This document shows, in pieces, positions 9,486 to 17,452 of a stretch of 64,000 bases of DNA. Both the position numbers and the translations under genes were made by a program. Origin of the DNA: Phycisphaera sp. (GTDB lineage: Bacteria > Planctomycetota > Phycisphaerae > Phycisphaerales > UBA1924); the NCBI GenBank assembly GCA_025916675.1, contig CP098402.1:615205-679204 (forward strand), read 5' to 3'. Position 1 is the first letter of the stretch. Every line of letters begins with the position of its first letter. The notes under the pieces were generated by a model that saw nothing but the letters and a program-made list of their open reading frames with translations, made no database searches and was not told where the DNA came from.

Positions 9486-10163
9486 TCAGCTGCATGGATC
9501 AACCGTTGTACGATTGTCGATGCGTCGCACACCACTCGCAAAACCTGCGGCACCTTCGATAGCGCGCCGTTCACCCCAAGAACGGACGGTACCGGTCAGG
9601 AGTACCACGCCGTCGTTCACCTTTACACTGACGCGCTTGGCCTCTCGCTCTGCCTGCCGCTCTAGGGCTTCCTCGATTTTATGCTTAATCGTCGTGGCAT
9701 CTCCTACCTTGGGTTCTACCGTAATCTGATTGATCACGCCCTTGATGCCCGCCAGCCTGTGGATGGCACCCTCGGCGTCCTGCCGCTGTGCCCAACTGTC
9801 GACTTTCCCCCGCAGAGCGACTACGCCGTCAGTGATCGTCGAAGTGATCCGCTGTTCGGGGACTAGCACGTCCAACTGGAGCGCGTGGCGTACGGCCTTT
9901 GCAACGTCTTGGTCCGACCGTTTCCAGAAAGCTGGAGACTTGACTTCCAACTCACTGACCACGTCGAGCACAGCGTGTACACGATGGGCGGCCTGGATAG
10001 CTGCCAGCTTCTTCGTGTACGCGGGCACATGCCCGGCCAGGGTCACCACTCCGTCTTTCACCTGGACGCCCACCTCGGTCTCGTCGACACGCGAATCCCA
10101 CTCCAACTCGTTGAGCACGTCGGTCTTGATCTGTGCGTCGGTCCTCATCGTTGCCAGGGCCAT
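9486..10163 (-). CDS. Triple BON-domain protein
   Basis: A 225-residue protein with three BON domains (about residues 8-75, 85-150 and 155-225). Each has the conserved core glycine pattern: DGVVTLAGHV, DGVVALRGKV and DGVVLLTGTV. BON domains bind phospholipid or membrane interfaces; OsmY-like examples protect against osmotic stress. No signal peptide is seen, unlike OsmY, so a cytoplasmic or membrane-peripheral role is inferred. The start at 10163 is favoured by AGGAGGT six bases upstream; the open frame extends 18 codons further without support. The strong ribosome site suggests high expression when induced. Confidence 0.88.
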   Translation of the reverse strand: MALATMRTDAQIKTDVLNELEWDSRVDETEVGVQVKDGVVTLAGHVPAYTKKLAAIQAAHRVHAVLDVVSELEVKSPAFWKRSDQDVAKAVRHALQLDVLVPEQRITSTITDGVVALRGKVDSWAQRQDAEGAIHRLAGIKGVINQITVEPKVGDATTIKHKIEEALERQAEREAKRVSVKVNDGVVLLTGTVRSWGERRAIEGAAGFASGVRRIDNRTTVDPCS

Positions 10164-10480
10164 TGAACTACCTCCTGTCGCATGACCGCCAAATCCTGTG
10201 TGATGCGCTCTTCTCACTCACGGCACCCATAACAATGGCGTAGATCATGCCGATGTTCAATGGGGAAATATCCTCGATCCGATCGCGTAGGCCTGTTGTC
10301 ATACCGGCCTCTTGGTCACTTGACCGAACGGCGGAGTGCACAGCAAACCAGCCTTGCTTGGCAGCGAGGGTGAAGCAGGACCGAACCCTCCAAGTCATAG
10401 TGCTAGTTGTGTAAAGTAGAATGCACCTTCGTCTTACCAAGACCAGTGCCGGGCTTGGTAGTCAGTGCCCTCGAACCGAT
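10164..10480. other. Intergenic, no recognisable gene
   Basis: About 320 bp between the BON gene and the radical SAM gene. A minus-strand frame (10168-10440) exists but matches nothing known, has no ribosome site, and its 3' end lies against the strong BON ribosome site. I see no convincing promoter or hairpin. Confidence 0.4.
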
Positions 10481-11953
10481 CTAGATTCGAGCTGCCACCG
10501 CCCTGAAGTGAATGCCCCGAATCGCAAGTTCCATTGTGTGGGGGAACGCGCGGCGATGGGCTAGAATCGTGTACCCCAATAGCCTCCAGAATGCCCAACG
10601 CCCGGATTGGCGAACACCAAGGATCCAAGTCCCTCGCAGGAAGGCGAGAAGATCCTCCCGTTGGAGCGTGCCTGCCGTGCTCTGTGGCCGATATTGTTGC
10701 AGGAATGTCTGGATTCGCCGGTAATAGGTTCGTGGTTGGTACAGATCAGTGACCAATCGGCGATAGCCCTCGGTCAGGTTGTCGCGATCGAGGCATGGCG
10801 TAAAGTTCAAGACCGCGTCTAGGTTGTTGCCAGTGCTCTGGCGGATCATTCGGCCCTCGGCGGTTAGACGCGTGAACAAGCGTGTACCAGGTAGCGCGGT
10901 TAGCATGCCAACCATAGCCGTGACGACCCCAGCTTCTTGGATGAACGTGCGCTGCTGCTCAAAGATATTCTCGGTATCGCTGTCGAACCCGACAATGAAG
11001 CCGCCCATAACCTCGATGCCCGAGTGCTGGATTGTTCGAACTGCACTGATCAAGTCTCGTTTGGTGTTTTGGACCTTATTGCACTCGGTGAGGCTTGCTT
11101 CCTGGGGGGATTCGATGCCAACAAACACGTATTTGAATCCGGCACGGACCATTAGGCCCAACAACTCGGAATCATCGACAAGGTTCATCGAAGCCTCGGT
11201 GGTAAAAGTCATCGAGACGCGCTGCTCGGATCGCCACTGGATCATCGCACGCAGCAAAGCCTTGGCTCTCTTTTTGTTTCCGATGAAGTTGTCATCAACG
11301 ATGAACACCGAGCCCCGCCACCCGGTCGCGAGCACCGCCTCAAGTTCTTGGATCATCTGCCCGGGCGATTTGACCCGGGGCACGCGGCCGTAGACTGCGG
11401 TGATGTCGCAGAATTCGCAATCGAAGGGACACCCACGTGAGAACTGCACGCTGAGCGTTGCATAGTCATGTACATTGATCAGATCCCATCGAGGCAATGG
11501 CGTCTTCGAGATATCAGGCCGCTCCGGAGCTTCGTATCGAGCCTGGAGCGAACCTTCGGCAAGATCCGCAACCAAGGAAGCGATGATGTCCTCGGCCTCG
11601 CCAATGACGCAACTGGCGACTTCTGGGAAACGCTCCGATCCGGTTGTGAAGAGCGGCCCGCCGGCAACGACCGGGACGCCCATTGCGTTGGCCCGGTCAA
11701 TCACTTCCCGGGCCGAAGGCTCCTGCACGATCATCGCAGAAAGAAAAACCGCGTCCGCCCAAGCGAGGTCGGCGTCGGAGAGTGGTGACACATTGAGATC
11801 GATCAGGCGCAGATGCCAGTCGCGGGGCAGCATTGCTGCGACAGTCAACAGGCCGAGCGGTGGGAACGCCGCCTTCTTGCCGAGCAGGGGCATGATGTGG
11901 CTAAAGCTCCAGAACGTGTCTGGAGTCTGAGGCGATAGCAGCAGTATATTCAC
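10481..11953 (-). CDS. B12-binding radical SAM protein (HpnP-like architecture)
   Basis: A 490-residue enzyme. The N-terminal third is a cobalamin-binding-like Rossmann fold (NILLLSPQ, PPLGLLTVAAML, VVAGGPLF). The radical SAM core starts at RGCPFDCEFCD, with the CxxxCxxC cysteines C175, C179 and C182 binding the 4Fe-4S cluster, followed by VDDNFIGN and GGFIVGFDSD. The C-terminal 150 residues resemble DUF4070. This layout and the opening TFWSFSHIMPLLGKKAAFPPLG-type sequence recall the hopanoid 2-methylase HpnP group, but the family is broad and the substrate is not established. The start is GTG at 11953, preceded by GGAGG. It is transcribed towards the BON gene. Confidence 0.8.
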   Translation of the reverse strand: MNILLLSPQTPDTFWSFSHIMPLLGKKAAFPPLGLLTVAAMLPRDWHLRLIDLNVSPLSDADLAWADAVFLSAMIVQEPSAREVIDRANAMGVPVVAGGPLFTTGSERFPEVASCVIGEAEDIIASLVADLAEGSLQARYEAPERPDISKTPLPRWDLINVHDYATLSVQFSRGCPFDCEFCDITAVYGRVPRVKSPGQMIQELEAVLATGWRGSVFIVDDNFIGNKKRAKALLRAMIQWRSEQRVSMTFTTEASMNLVDDSELLGLMVRAGFKYVFVGIESPQEASLTECNKVQNTKRDLISAVRTIQHSGIEVMGGFIVGFDSDTENIFEQQRTFIQEAGVVTAMVGMLTALPGTRLFTRLTAEGRMIRQSTGNNLDAVLNFTPCLDRDNLTEGYRRLVTDLYQPRTYYRRIQTFLQQYRPQSTAGTLQREDLLAFLRGTWILGVRQSGRWAFWRLLGYTILAHRRAFPHTMELAIRGIHFRAVAARI

Positions 11954-12797
11954 GGCTTCCTCCGATTGGGGACATCACTATTTGGGATCAAGATCAGAGG
12001 TGATCGTGATAAAAGCCCTCGGCGTTAGTCAGGAACTGAAGCGACGCGTACCAAGTACATTGTCTCACGGCTGTGAGATATGGAGGAACAGGGAATTGTC
12101 CCTCATTTTAATGGCGGCTGCAAAATGTTGAAGTTGTGTGGATATTCCTATCATCAATCCTGTGCCAGTACAGTGTGCGACAACAGGGGCCATTGTGCAT
12201 TGACCCTTAGGTGATCTGGAACCTCGGCATGATGGCGCACGCATACGGTTGTTTATTCGAAGAGAGCGACTTGTTCAGTGATGCGGCTCGACCCGCTTCC
12301 AAGCCTCAACCGCAGTGAGTATCTCGATGCCCTGGACCGACCCGATAGCCAGCACATCGCGTTTGGTTCCTGAGACCGGCAGATCAGCTTTCCCGGGGCG
12401 TCGGGATCTGCTATCCAAACTCTGAAGTAGATCAGAGGCGACGGCAATGAGGGACCCCTTCGTTGCTGTGGCCTTGGCAGATGATGTAGTCCGCGGGGTT
12501 CCCCTGCTAGCGTGCTCTGTAGCTGATGGGGTTTGGCGTTGAGGTGTGATACCGCCCACTGGTGGTAGAGGATCTGTGCCTCAGCTTCGCTCGCCATGCC
12601 AAATCACTGTTTCCGAGGCATGCCCGCGTTTGGGTCGCGAAAAGAAATATGCCAGCTAGTGCCACGATTTTCGGTTAACGAAAGGCGTGGCAGTCGTTAG
12701 GAGCTTTTGGCCATGGCTGATCCCTGGGCATAGAGTCAATACCGATCGGTCGAGCCATTGTGGTGATAGGTTGGCTGCAATTAGCGCGAACCGTTCT
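11954..12797. other. Long intergenic stretch without recognisable genes
   Basis: About 840 bp between the radical SAM gene and tRNA-Ala. Two overlapping minus-strand frames at 12253-12597 and 12275-12559 encode Arg/Ser-rich peptides that match nothing I know and could be remnants of a frameshifted gene. Base composition is more AT-rich than the genes downstream. No integrase, IS or CRISPR is visible. Confidence 0.4.
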
Positions 12798-12870
12798 GGG
12801 GCGGTAACTCAATTGGTAGAGTGCCAGCTTTGCAAGCTGGAAGTTGGGCGTTCGAGTCGCCTCCGCTCCA
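12798..12870 (+). tRNA. tRNA-Ala (anticodon TGC)
   Basis: A 73-nt cloverleaf can be folded. The acceptor GGGGCGG pairs with CCGCTCC, including the G3:U70 wobble that is the alanine identity element. The anticodon stem CCAGC/GCTGG encloses the loop TTTGCAA with anticodon TGC. The T arm is GGGCG-TTCGAGT-CGCCT, and the discriminator is A. The 3' CCA is not encoded, so it must be added after transcription. Confidence 0.95.
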
Positions 12871-12895
12871 TTGCCCTCATCCGATCCCACGCCGG

Positions 12896-15241
12896 CTACA
12901 GGCACCCGGTCGCGAACGCATCCTGGAATGCGAGGAAATCGAAGAACGTCAGCGTGCCGTCGCCGTCAAAGTCGGCGGCCGGGTCACTGTTGGCAAACAG
13001 GTTCTGGAACACCAGGAAATCGAACACCGTCAGCGAGCCATCGCCGTCAAGGTCGGCCAGGCAGCGGATCGGCACCGCCAGGGCGATGTCGTCGATGAAG
13101 CATCGCCCGGTCGGCGACTGATCGCATACGAACGAGATCGATTCGAGCCTGCCAAGATCGAGCGATGGGTTGGCATCCACGAACGCGCCGAGCGGGAAGC
13201 GGTAGGTCTCCAGCACCGACTTGCGGTCGACCGTGGCGGCCGGCGGGGCCGAAGGCCGCAGCGACCCCTGCACGGCATCGGAAAGCCGCCGACGGGCGGT
13301 GTTGCCGTCGGTGTCGGTGATGCGAATCGTCAGGTTCTTGGCCTGGCCGGTGGGGTTTAGCGGATCATTGTGGACCTGGAGGATCCGAAAGGTCAGGTCG
13401 CTCCAGCCGCGGGCGTCGAATCCCACGCCACCCGGTTCGGTGAGCGCGTGCGTGAACTCCGCACCGAGCCGGGCCCACGCGAACTCGAGCCCCCACGTCG
13501 GGTGATAGAGCCCGCGTACGGCGTCGAGCATGAACGCCTCCTCGAACGTGACCATCCCGCTGGATGTCACCTCGAATCCCAGCGTGCTCGTGGTCTCGTT
13601 GTGGATCTCACCCATGACGGTGAGCTCGTTCTCGGCGTACACGACCGACCCATTGGCTGGTTCGAGCCCATACGTCCAGATGCCCCAGCCGGGGTTCCGC
13701 ATGCCGAGCGTGCCTTCGAATAGCATGCTGGTCGACCGCAGCATCGACCAATTGGTCGTGCCATCGAACGGCGCGCCGGCGCACGCCAGGGTGGCGTTGG
13801 CCGTGGACGAATCGACACGGAAGTCGGCGATGATCGCCTTGCCCCCGCCGCAGACATAATCGGCGAGCTCCTGGTCGTACGGGTGGGTCGCCGACCGACT
13901 GCCGTTCTGCTGCGCCGAGATCACCAGGTCCCACGGCCCCGCTCGCAACTGGCTCTCGAAGTGCGTGGCGCTCGCCGTGCTGACCAGCGTGTCGAACAGC
14001 CCCGCGGCCTGCTCGCGGGCGACCGCCTCGATGTACGCGTCGGCCGCGAGCGCGTCATCCTCGTAGAACAGCACGTCGTACGGCCCGCCCCCCAGGGGCA
14101 AGAGGTCCTGGATCTGGTTGCGCACCAGTTGCACGCCCGACTCAACAACGACGAACGTGTCACCGAGGAACCCGTTGACGTAGGTTTGCCCGGGGATGCC
14201 CGCGATGGCAACACCCTGGTCGATCGTCGTGCTGTTCGAGTCCTCGAAGTTGTCGATCGCGAAGTCGTCGGGCTCCTGGAACTGGTACCGCACCTCGGGC
14301 CCGCCGACGACGAGCGGCTGCTCGTTGCGGAGATACGGCAACGCGCTCTCGTCGCCGCACAGCATGTACGAGTGGAACGCTGCCAGCGCCGCCCCGGACG
14401 CCCGCCAGGCGTCCAGGCGTGAGATCGTCGCGTGCGACACCGAGCCGCCCTCGCAGAACGACCAATGGCTGGCACCAAGCACGTACGCGTAGTGCCTGGG
14501 CTTGCTGGCCGGCTCGTACATCGCGATGCCCTGGCCCGTGCCCGTGCAGCCGCACTCGTCCTTGGAGCCATAGATAAGTTGCAGCGGCGGCATGTTCTCG
14601 TAGGCGTCGAGATACTCCGATATGGGCACGCCCTGCGCGATCGGGCACGGTGCGATCAGGAACACGGTGTCGATGTCGTACCGGCCGGTCGGGTTCATCG
14701 GGCGATGGTCGAGCATCGCCCCGAAGGCCGCACCATGCGAGTGCCCGCCAAGCCCGATGCGTTGCACGTCGGCGCGCTGGTACAGCCAGTGGCCGGGGTC
14801 GGTGTTCCATTCCTGGAACATCTGGTCCATCGTGACGTTGTACAACTCGCGATGGCACGCCCCCGAGCACCCCGTGTGGTCGTGGCGGATCGACACCACG
14901 ATCATCCCCCGGCTGGCAAGACGCGAGAACTGATAGTCGTAAAACGTGTAATCCGACCCGCCCGCGTGCTGGAAGAAGATGACCGGGTACGGCCCGCCCT
15001 CCGTCGCGGCCGGCGTGCCTTCGCCCTGCGCGGTCGCCGGATACCAGATCTGGAGCTGCTGTGGAAACGGCGAGCCCAGCACGGTCTTGGTCTCGCTGTG
15101 TAACCGAACGCCCCATTCGTGCTGGCCGAACTCGAGCCATGGCTCAGCCTGGGCGTTGGCGCGCTGGCCCAAACCCAGCACCATCGCGAACGCCGCTACA
15201 AAGAACCACGCCACACACCACCCACGTCCGATACCGCGCAT
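12896..15241 (-). CDS. Secreted alpha/beta hydrolase with C-terminal dockerin-like repeats
   Basis: A 781-residue exported protein. A signal peptide (RGWCVAWFFVAAFAMVLGLG, ending ANAQA) covers the first ~32 residues. Residues of about 45-320 form an alpha/beta-hydrolase domain with the nucleophile elbow GGHSHGA and a chlorophyllase/PET-hydrolase-like opening (QIWYPA, FFQHAGGSDYTFY). A long beta-rich region follows, and the last ~55 residues carry two Ca-binding dockerin-like repeats (LADLDGDGSLTVFDFL; ADFDGDGTLTFFDFL) ending GCL. Such terminal repeats occur in Phycisphaerales exported proteins. The start at 15241 is chosen for GAGGGGG upstream and the signal peptide; a longer frame overlaps the next gene. 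Substrate unknown. Confidence 0.82.
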   Translation of the reverse strand: MRGIGRGWCVAWFFVAAFAMVLGLGQRANAQAEPWLEFGQHEWGVRLHSETKTVLGSPFPQQLQIWYPATAQGEGTPAATEGGPYPVIFFQHAGGSDYTFYDYQFSRLASRGMIVVSIRHDHTGCSGACHRELYNVTMDQMFQEWNTDPGHWLYQRADVQRIGLGGHSHGAAFGAMLDHRPMNPTGRYDIDTVFLIAPCPIAQGVPISEYLDAYENMPPLQLIYGSKDECGCTGTGQGIAMYEPASKPRHYAYVLGASHWSFCEGGSVSHATISRLDAWRASGAALAAFHSYMLCGDESALPYLRNEQPLVVGGPEVRYQFQEPDDFAIDNFEDSNSTTIDQGVAIAGIPGQTYVNGFLGDTFVVVESGVQLVRNQIQDLLPLGGGPYDVLFYEDDALAADAYIEAVAREQAAGLFDTLVSTASATHFESQLRAGPWDLVISAQQNGSRSATHPYDQELADYVCGGGKAIIADFRVDSSTANATLACAGAPFDGTTNWSMLRSTSMLFEGTLGMRNPGWGIWTYGLEPANGSVVYAENELTVMGEIHNETTSTLGFEVTSSGMVTFEEAFMLDAVRGLYHPTWGLEFAWARLGAEFTHALTEPGGVGFDARGWSDLTFRILQVHNDPLNPTGQAKNLTIRITDTDGNTARRRLSDAVQGSLRPSAPPAATVDRKSVLETYRFPLGAFVDANPSLDLGRLESISFVCDQSPTGRCFIDDIALAVPIRCLADLDGDGSLTVFDFLVFQNLFANSDPAADFDGDGTLTFFDFLAFQDAFATGCL

Positions 15242-15384
15242 CGCAGCCCCCTCACGAGTCGAGCCAGTTGACCCAAAGGCAGTATACAGCACACGCTCGG
15301 ATTTCGTGACCATTCCCGGCCCGATCCCGCCCGAATGCTCCAATGGGCCCAGAAAACGACTAAGCCGTGGAAGATGGGTAAGAA

Positions 15385-15981
15385 CTAGGCCTTGGTCCAC
15401 CACATCAGCACGTCCTCCGTCGATCGTCGAGCCAGATACTCATCGGGCTCGAACACCTCCGCCCACCAGACCGGCGGTTGGATCGTGCGGTGCAGATTCT
15501 CGCCGTTGTGATCCACAGATGCGGACTCGCGGCAACTTGCCGAGCAGAACAGCAGGCCGCCAGGCACCAGCACGCGGCAAAGCTCGTCTCGCAGGACACG
15601 GATGTCCGGCTCGTCGAGGTGCTCAAGCACGTCGAAGCATGTCACGAGATCGAACGAACCATCGGAGTGTGGAATCTCACCCGGCCTCATGACCTCCACG
15701 CGCCCGGCGGGCGTGATCTTTCTCGCGCGGTCCACACCCTCCTCGCTCACGTCAACCCCGTGGGCTTCGAAGCCAAACGTCGGTGAGCCGAGCAGAAAGA
15801 CCACGAAGCCCGCGCCGCACCCCACGTCGAGCGAACGCCCCCGGAGGCCGCGCAGGCGATCGGCGTGCATCAGGCACGCCTGATACCCCGGCGAGCCCTG
15901 GGCGCTGTGGTAGCCCCGGTTTTCGGCGATGACGGCGTCGTATATAGCGCGATAGTCGGCTTGGGCGGTGGTGGCGGGCAT
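15385..15981 (-). CDS. Class I SAM-dependent methyltransferase
   Basis: A 198-residue methyltransferase of the Methyltransf_11/UbiG-like group. Motif I is SLDVGCGAGF near residue 53, the acidic end of strand 2 is HGVDVSEEG, and motif IV-like FDLVTCFDVLEHLDEP and VLVPGGLLFCS follow. The acceptor is unknown. The start at 15981 (MPATTAQ) follows GACAGGAA; an in-frame ATG at 16020 would add 13 residues. It is on the same strand as the hydrolase, 143 bp upstream of it, and probably separately expressed. Confidence 0.8.
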   Translation of the reverse strand: MPATTAQADYRAIYDAVIAENRGYHSAQGSPGYQACLMHADRLRGLRGRSLDVGCGAGFVVFLLGSPTFGFEAHGVDVSEEGVDRARKITPAGRVEVMRPGEIPHSDGSFDLVTCFDVLEHLDEPDIRVLRDELCRVLVPGGLLFCSASCRESASVDHNGENLHRTIQPPVWWAEVFEPDEYLARRSTEDVLMWWTKA

Positions 15982-16305
15982 GGGCGGTTCCTGTCGGGTG
16001 CTCGTCTTGGCTATCGGCACGTTGGCGGGCCGGCAAGAAAATTGTCACGATGCGGGAACAGCGATTCCGCACCGAGGGTTCACCAGCCCACGATGAGCCT
16101 CTCCCTCACCATCGAGCACTCGCCGCGATGCGACCGCCGGGATGCCTCCCAGGCAGAGCTGAACGGCACGGGCCTCTCGCTCTTCTAACGATCTCCGAGG
16201 CCCCCGCGCACACGGTGCGCGCCCATCTCTCATCTTCCGAGTTTGTACTTGAACCATGATTGCGGTGGCGGCTGTTGTATGGGCCGCGCCGCGAGGAGAT
16301 CGCAC
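15982..16305. other. Divergent intergenic region
   Basis: About 320 bp between the divergently transcribed methyltransferase and YHS genes. It should hold the promoters of both. I see no clear -35/-10 pair and no conserved gene on either strand. Confidence 0.4.
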
Positions 16306-16803
16306 ATGAATCGCATGTTCTCTGTCGCTTCGATCGTTCTGGCCGCTGGCGCCGGTGCCGCTGGCATCAGCATCGCCGGGCAGCCCTCCGAGAGCCAGGA
16401 AGCCAACAAGCCCGAGGCCGTGACCGCCTACACCATCCGCCTGGGCGTGAGCGGCTACAGCCCGGTGTCGTACCTGGCACGCCACCGCGCCGAGCCCGGC
16501 TCACCCCTGCACCGAGCCGAGCACCAGGGCGTGACCTACTTCTTCACCGACACCAAGCAGGTCAAGGCGTTTAAGGCCGATCCCGATCGCTACCTGCCGG
16601 CCTACGGCGGCTACTGCGCCTTCGGCTGCTCGGTCGACTCGAAGTTCGTGCCCGACCCGACCAGCTTCGAGGTCATCGACGGGCGCACCCATCTGTTCCT
16701 GAAGAACGACGAGGTCGACGCACGCCAGCTCTGGCAGGACGCCGATGAGCGAGAGGCCCGCTCGAAGGCCGACGCGTTCTGGGAGAACGCAACAAGCAAG
16801 TAA
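16306..16803 (+). CDS. Exported YHS-domain protein
   Basis: A 165-residue protein with a signal-peptide-like N-terminus (MNRMFSVASIVLAAGAGAAG) and a YHS-type domain. The pattern is VSGYSPVSYL, then VTYFFTDTKQVKAFKADPDRYLPAYGGYCAFGCS, as in the YHS family found next to metal transporters and in exported planctomycete proteins. YHS domains are small, metal-associated folds; the Cys pair in GGYCAFGCS may bind metal (inference). An AGGAG lies nine bases before the chosen ATG. A longer upstream frame has no signal peptide or ribosome site. Confidence 0.8.
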   Translation: MNRMFSVASIVLAAGAGAAGISIAGQPSESQEANKPEAVTAYTIRLGVSGYSPVSYLARHRAEPGSPLHRAEHQGVTYFFTDTKQVKAFKADPDRYLPAYGGYCAFGCSVDSKFVPDPTSFEVIDGRTHLFLKNDEVDARQLWQDADEREARSKADAFWENATSK

Positions 16804-16876
16804 GCCCTCCCCCGTTGCTCCCCACCCGCGTGAGAGCGCGGGCGGGGCTTTGGCTCGTACACTCGTGGGGGTTGCC

Positions 16877-17452
16877 ATGAGGCTCAAGGTTCTCTTAGAC
16901 GACATCCGGAGCTGCACGATCTGCGCCGAGCACCTGCCCCTCGGGCCTCGACCGTTACTGCAAGCAGCGCCAAGCTCGCGCGTGCTGGTCATCGGCCAGG
17001 CCCCCGGCTCGGTCGCGCACGCCAGCGGCGTCCCCTGGGACGACCGCAGCGGCCAGCGATTGCGCGAGTGGCTCGGCGTCGACGACCAGACCTTCTATGA
17101 CCCCAAACGCATCGCCCTGGCACCGATGGGCTTCTGCTATCCGGGCTCGGGCAACGGCGGGGATCTGCCGCCAAGACCAGAATGCGCCCAAGCATGGCAC
17201 GAGCCGCTGCTGGCCTCGCTCAAGAGGGTCGACCTGACCATCCTCATCGGCCGCTACGCCTTCGAGCACAAGATCGGGGACCGCTACGGCACCCTGACCG
17301 AAGCCGTTGGCGGGTGGGCGGAGCTCTTGCCCGAGATGATCGTGCTGCCGCACCCCTCGCCACGCAACAACCGATGGCTGGCCAAGCACGCGTGGTTCGA
17401 GCGTGACGTGCTCCCGGCGTTGCGCGAGCGGATCAAGGACCTGGTGCGATGA
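16877..17452 (+). CDS. Uracil-DNA glycosylase family protein
   Basis: A 191-residue protein of the UDG superfamily. Motif 1 is [21 protein letters not shown] near residue 38 and motif 3 is [10 protein letters not shown] near residue 158. An N-terminal pair of cysteines (CTICAEH) resembles the Fe-S ligands of family 4/5 enzymes, but the further two Cys expected for a full cluster are not evident. Closest in outline to the E. coli YqfB-neighbour/'uracil-DNA glycosylase family' proteins annotated across many bacteria. Probable role is base excision repair. The start at 16877 has GTGGGGG upstream. Its 3' end overlaps the convergent collagen-like gene by 20 bp. Confidence 0.75.
   Translation: MRLKVLLDDIRSCTICAEHLPLGPRPLLQAAPSSRVLVIGQAPGSVAHASGVPWDDRSGQRLREWLGVDDQTFYDPKRIALAPMGFCYPGSGNGGDLPPRPECAQAWHEPLLASLKRVDLTILIGRYAFEHKIGDRYGTLTEAVGGWAELLPEMIVLPHPSPRNNRWLAKHAWFERDVLPALRERIKDLVR

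Noticed and set aside
12253-12597. Two overlapping frames as a frameshifted gene
   Set aside because: No homologous pattern was recognised in either frame, so there is no basis to call a pseudogene.
12798-12870. tRNA-Ala as the attachment site of a genomic island formed by the stress islet
   Set aside because: The islet lies on the 5' side of the tRNA, whereas integrating elements normally use the 3' end; no integrase and no repeat of the tRNA 3' end were seen.
12675-12905. Minus-strand frame with a PNFQLAKLALYQLSYRP-type peptide
   Set aside because: It is produced by reading through the tRNA-Ala gene, a common annotation artefact.
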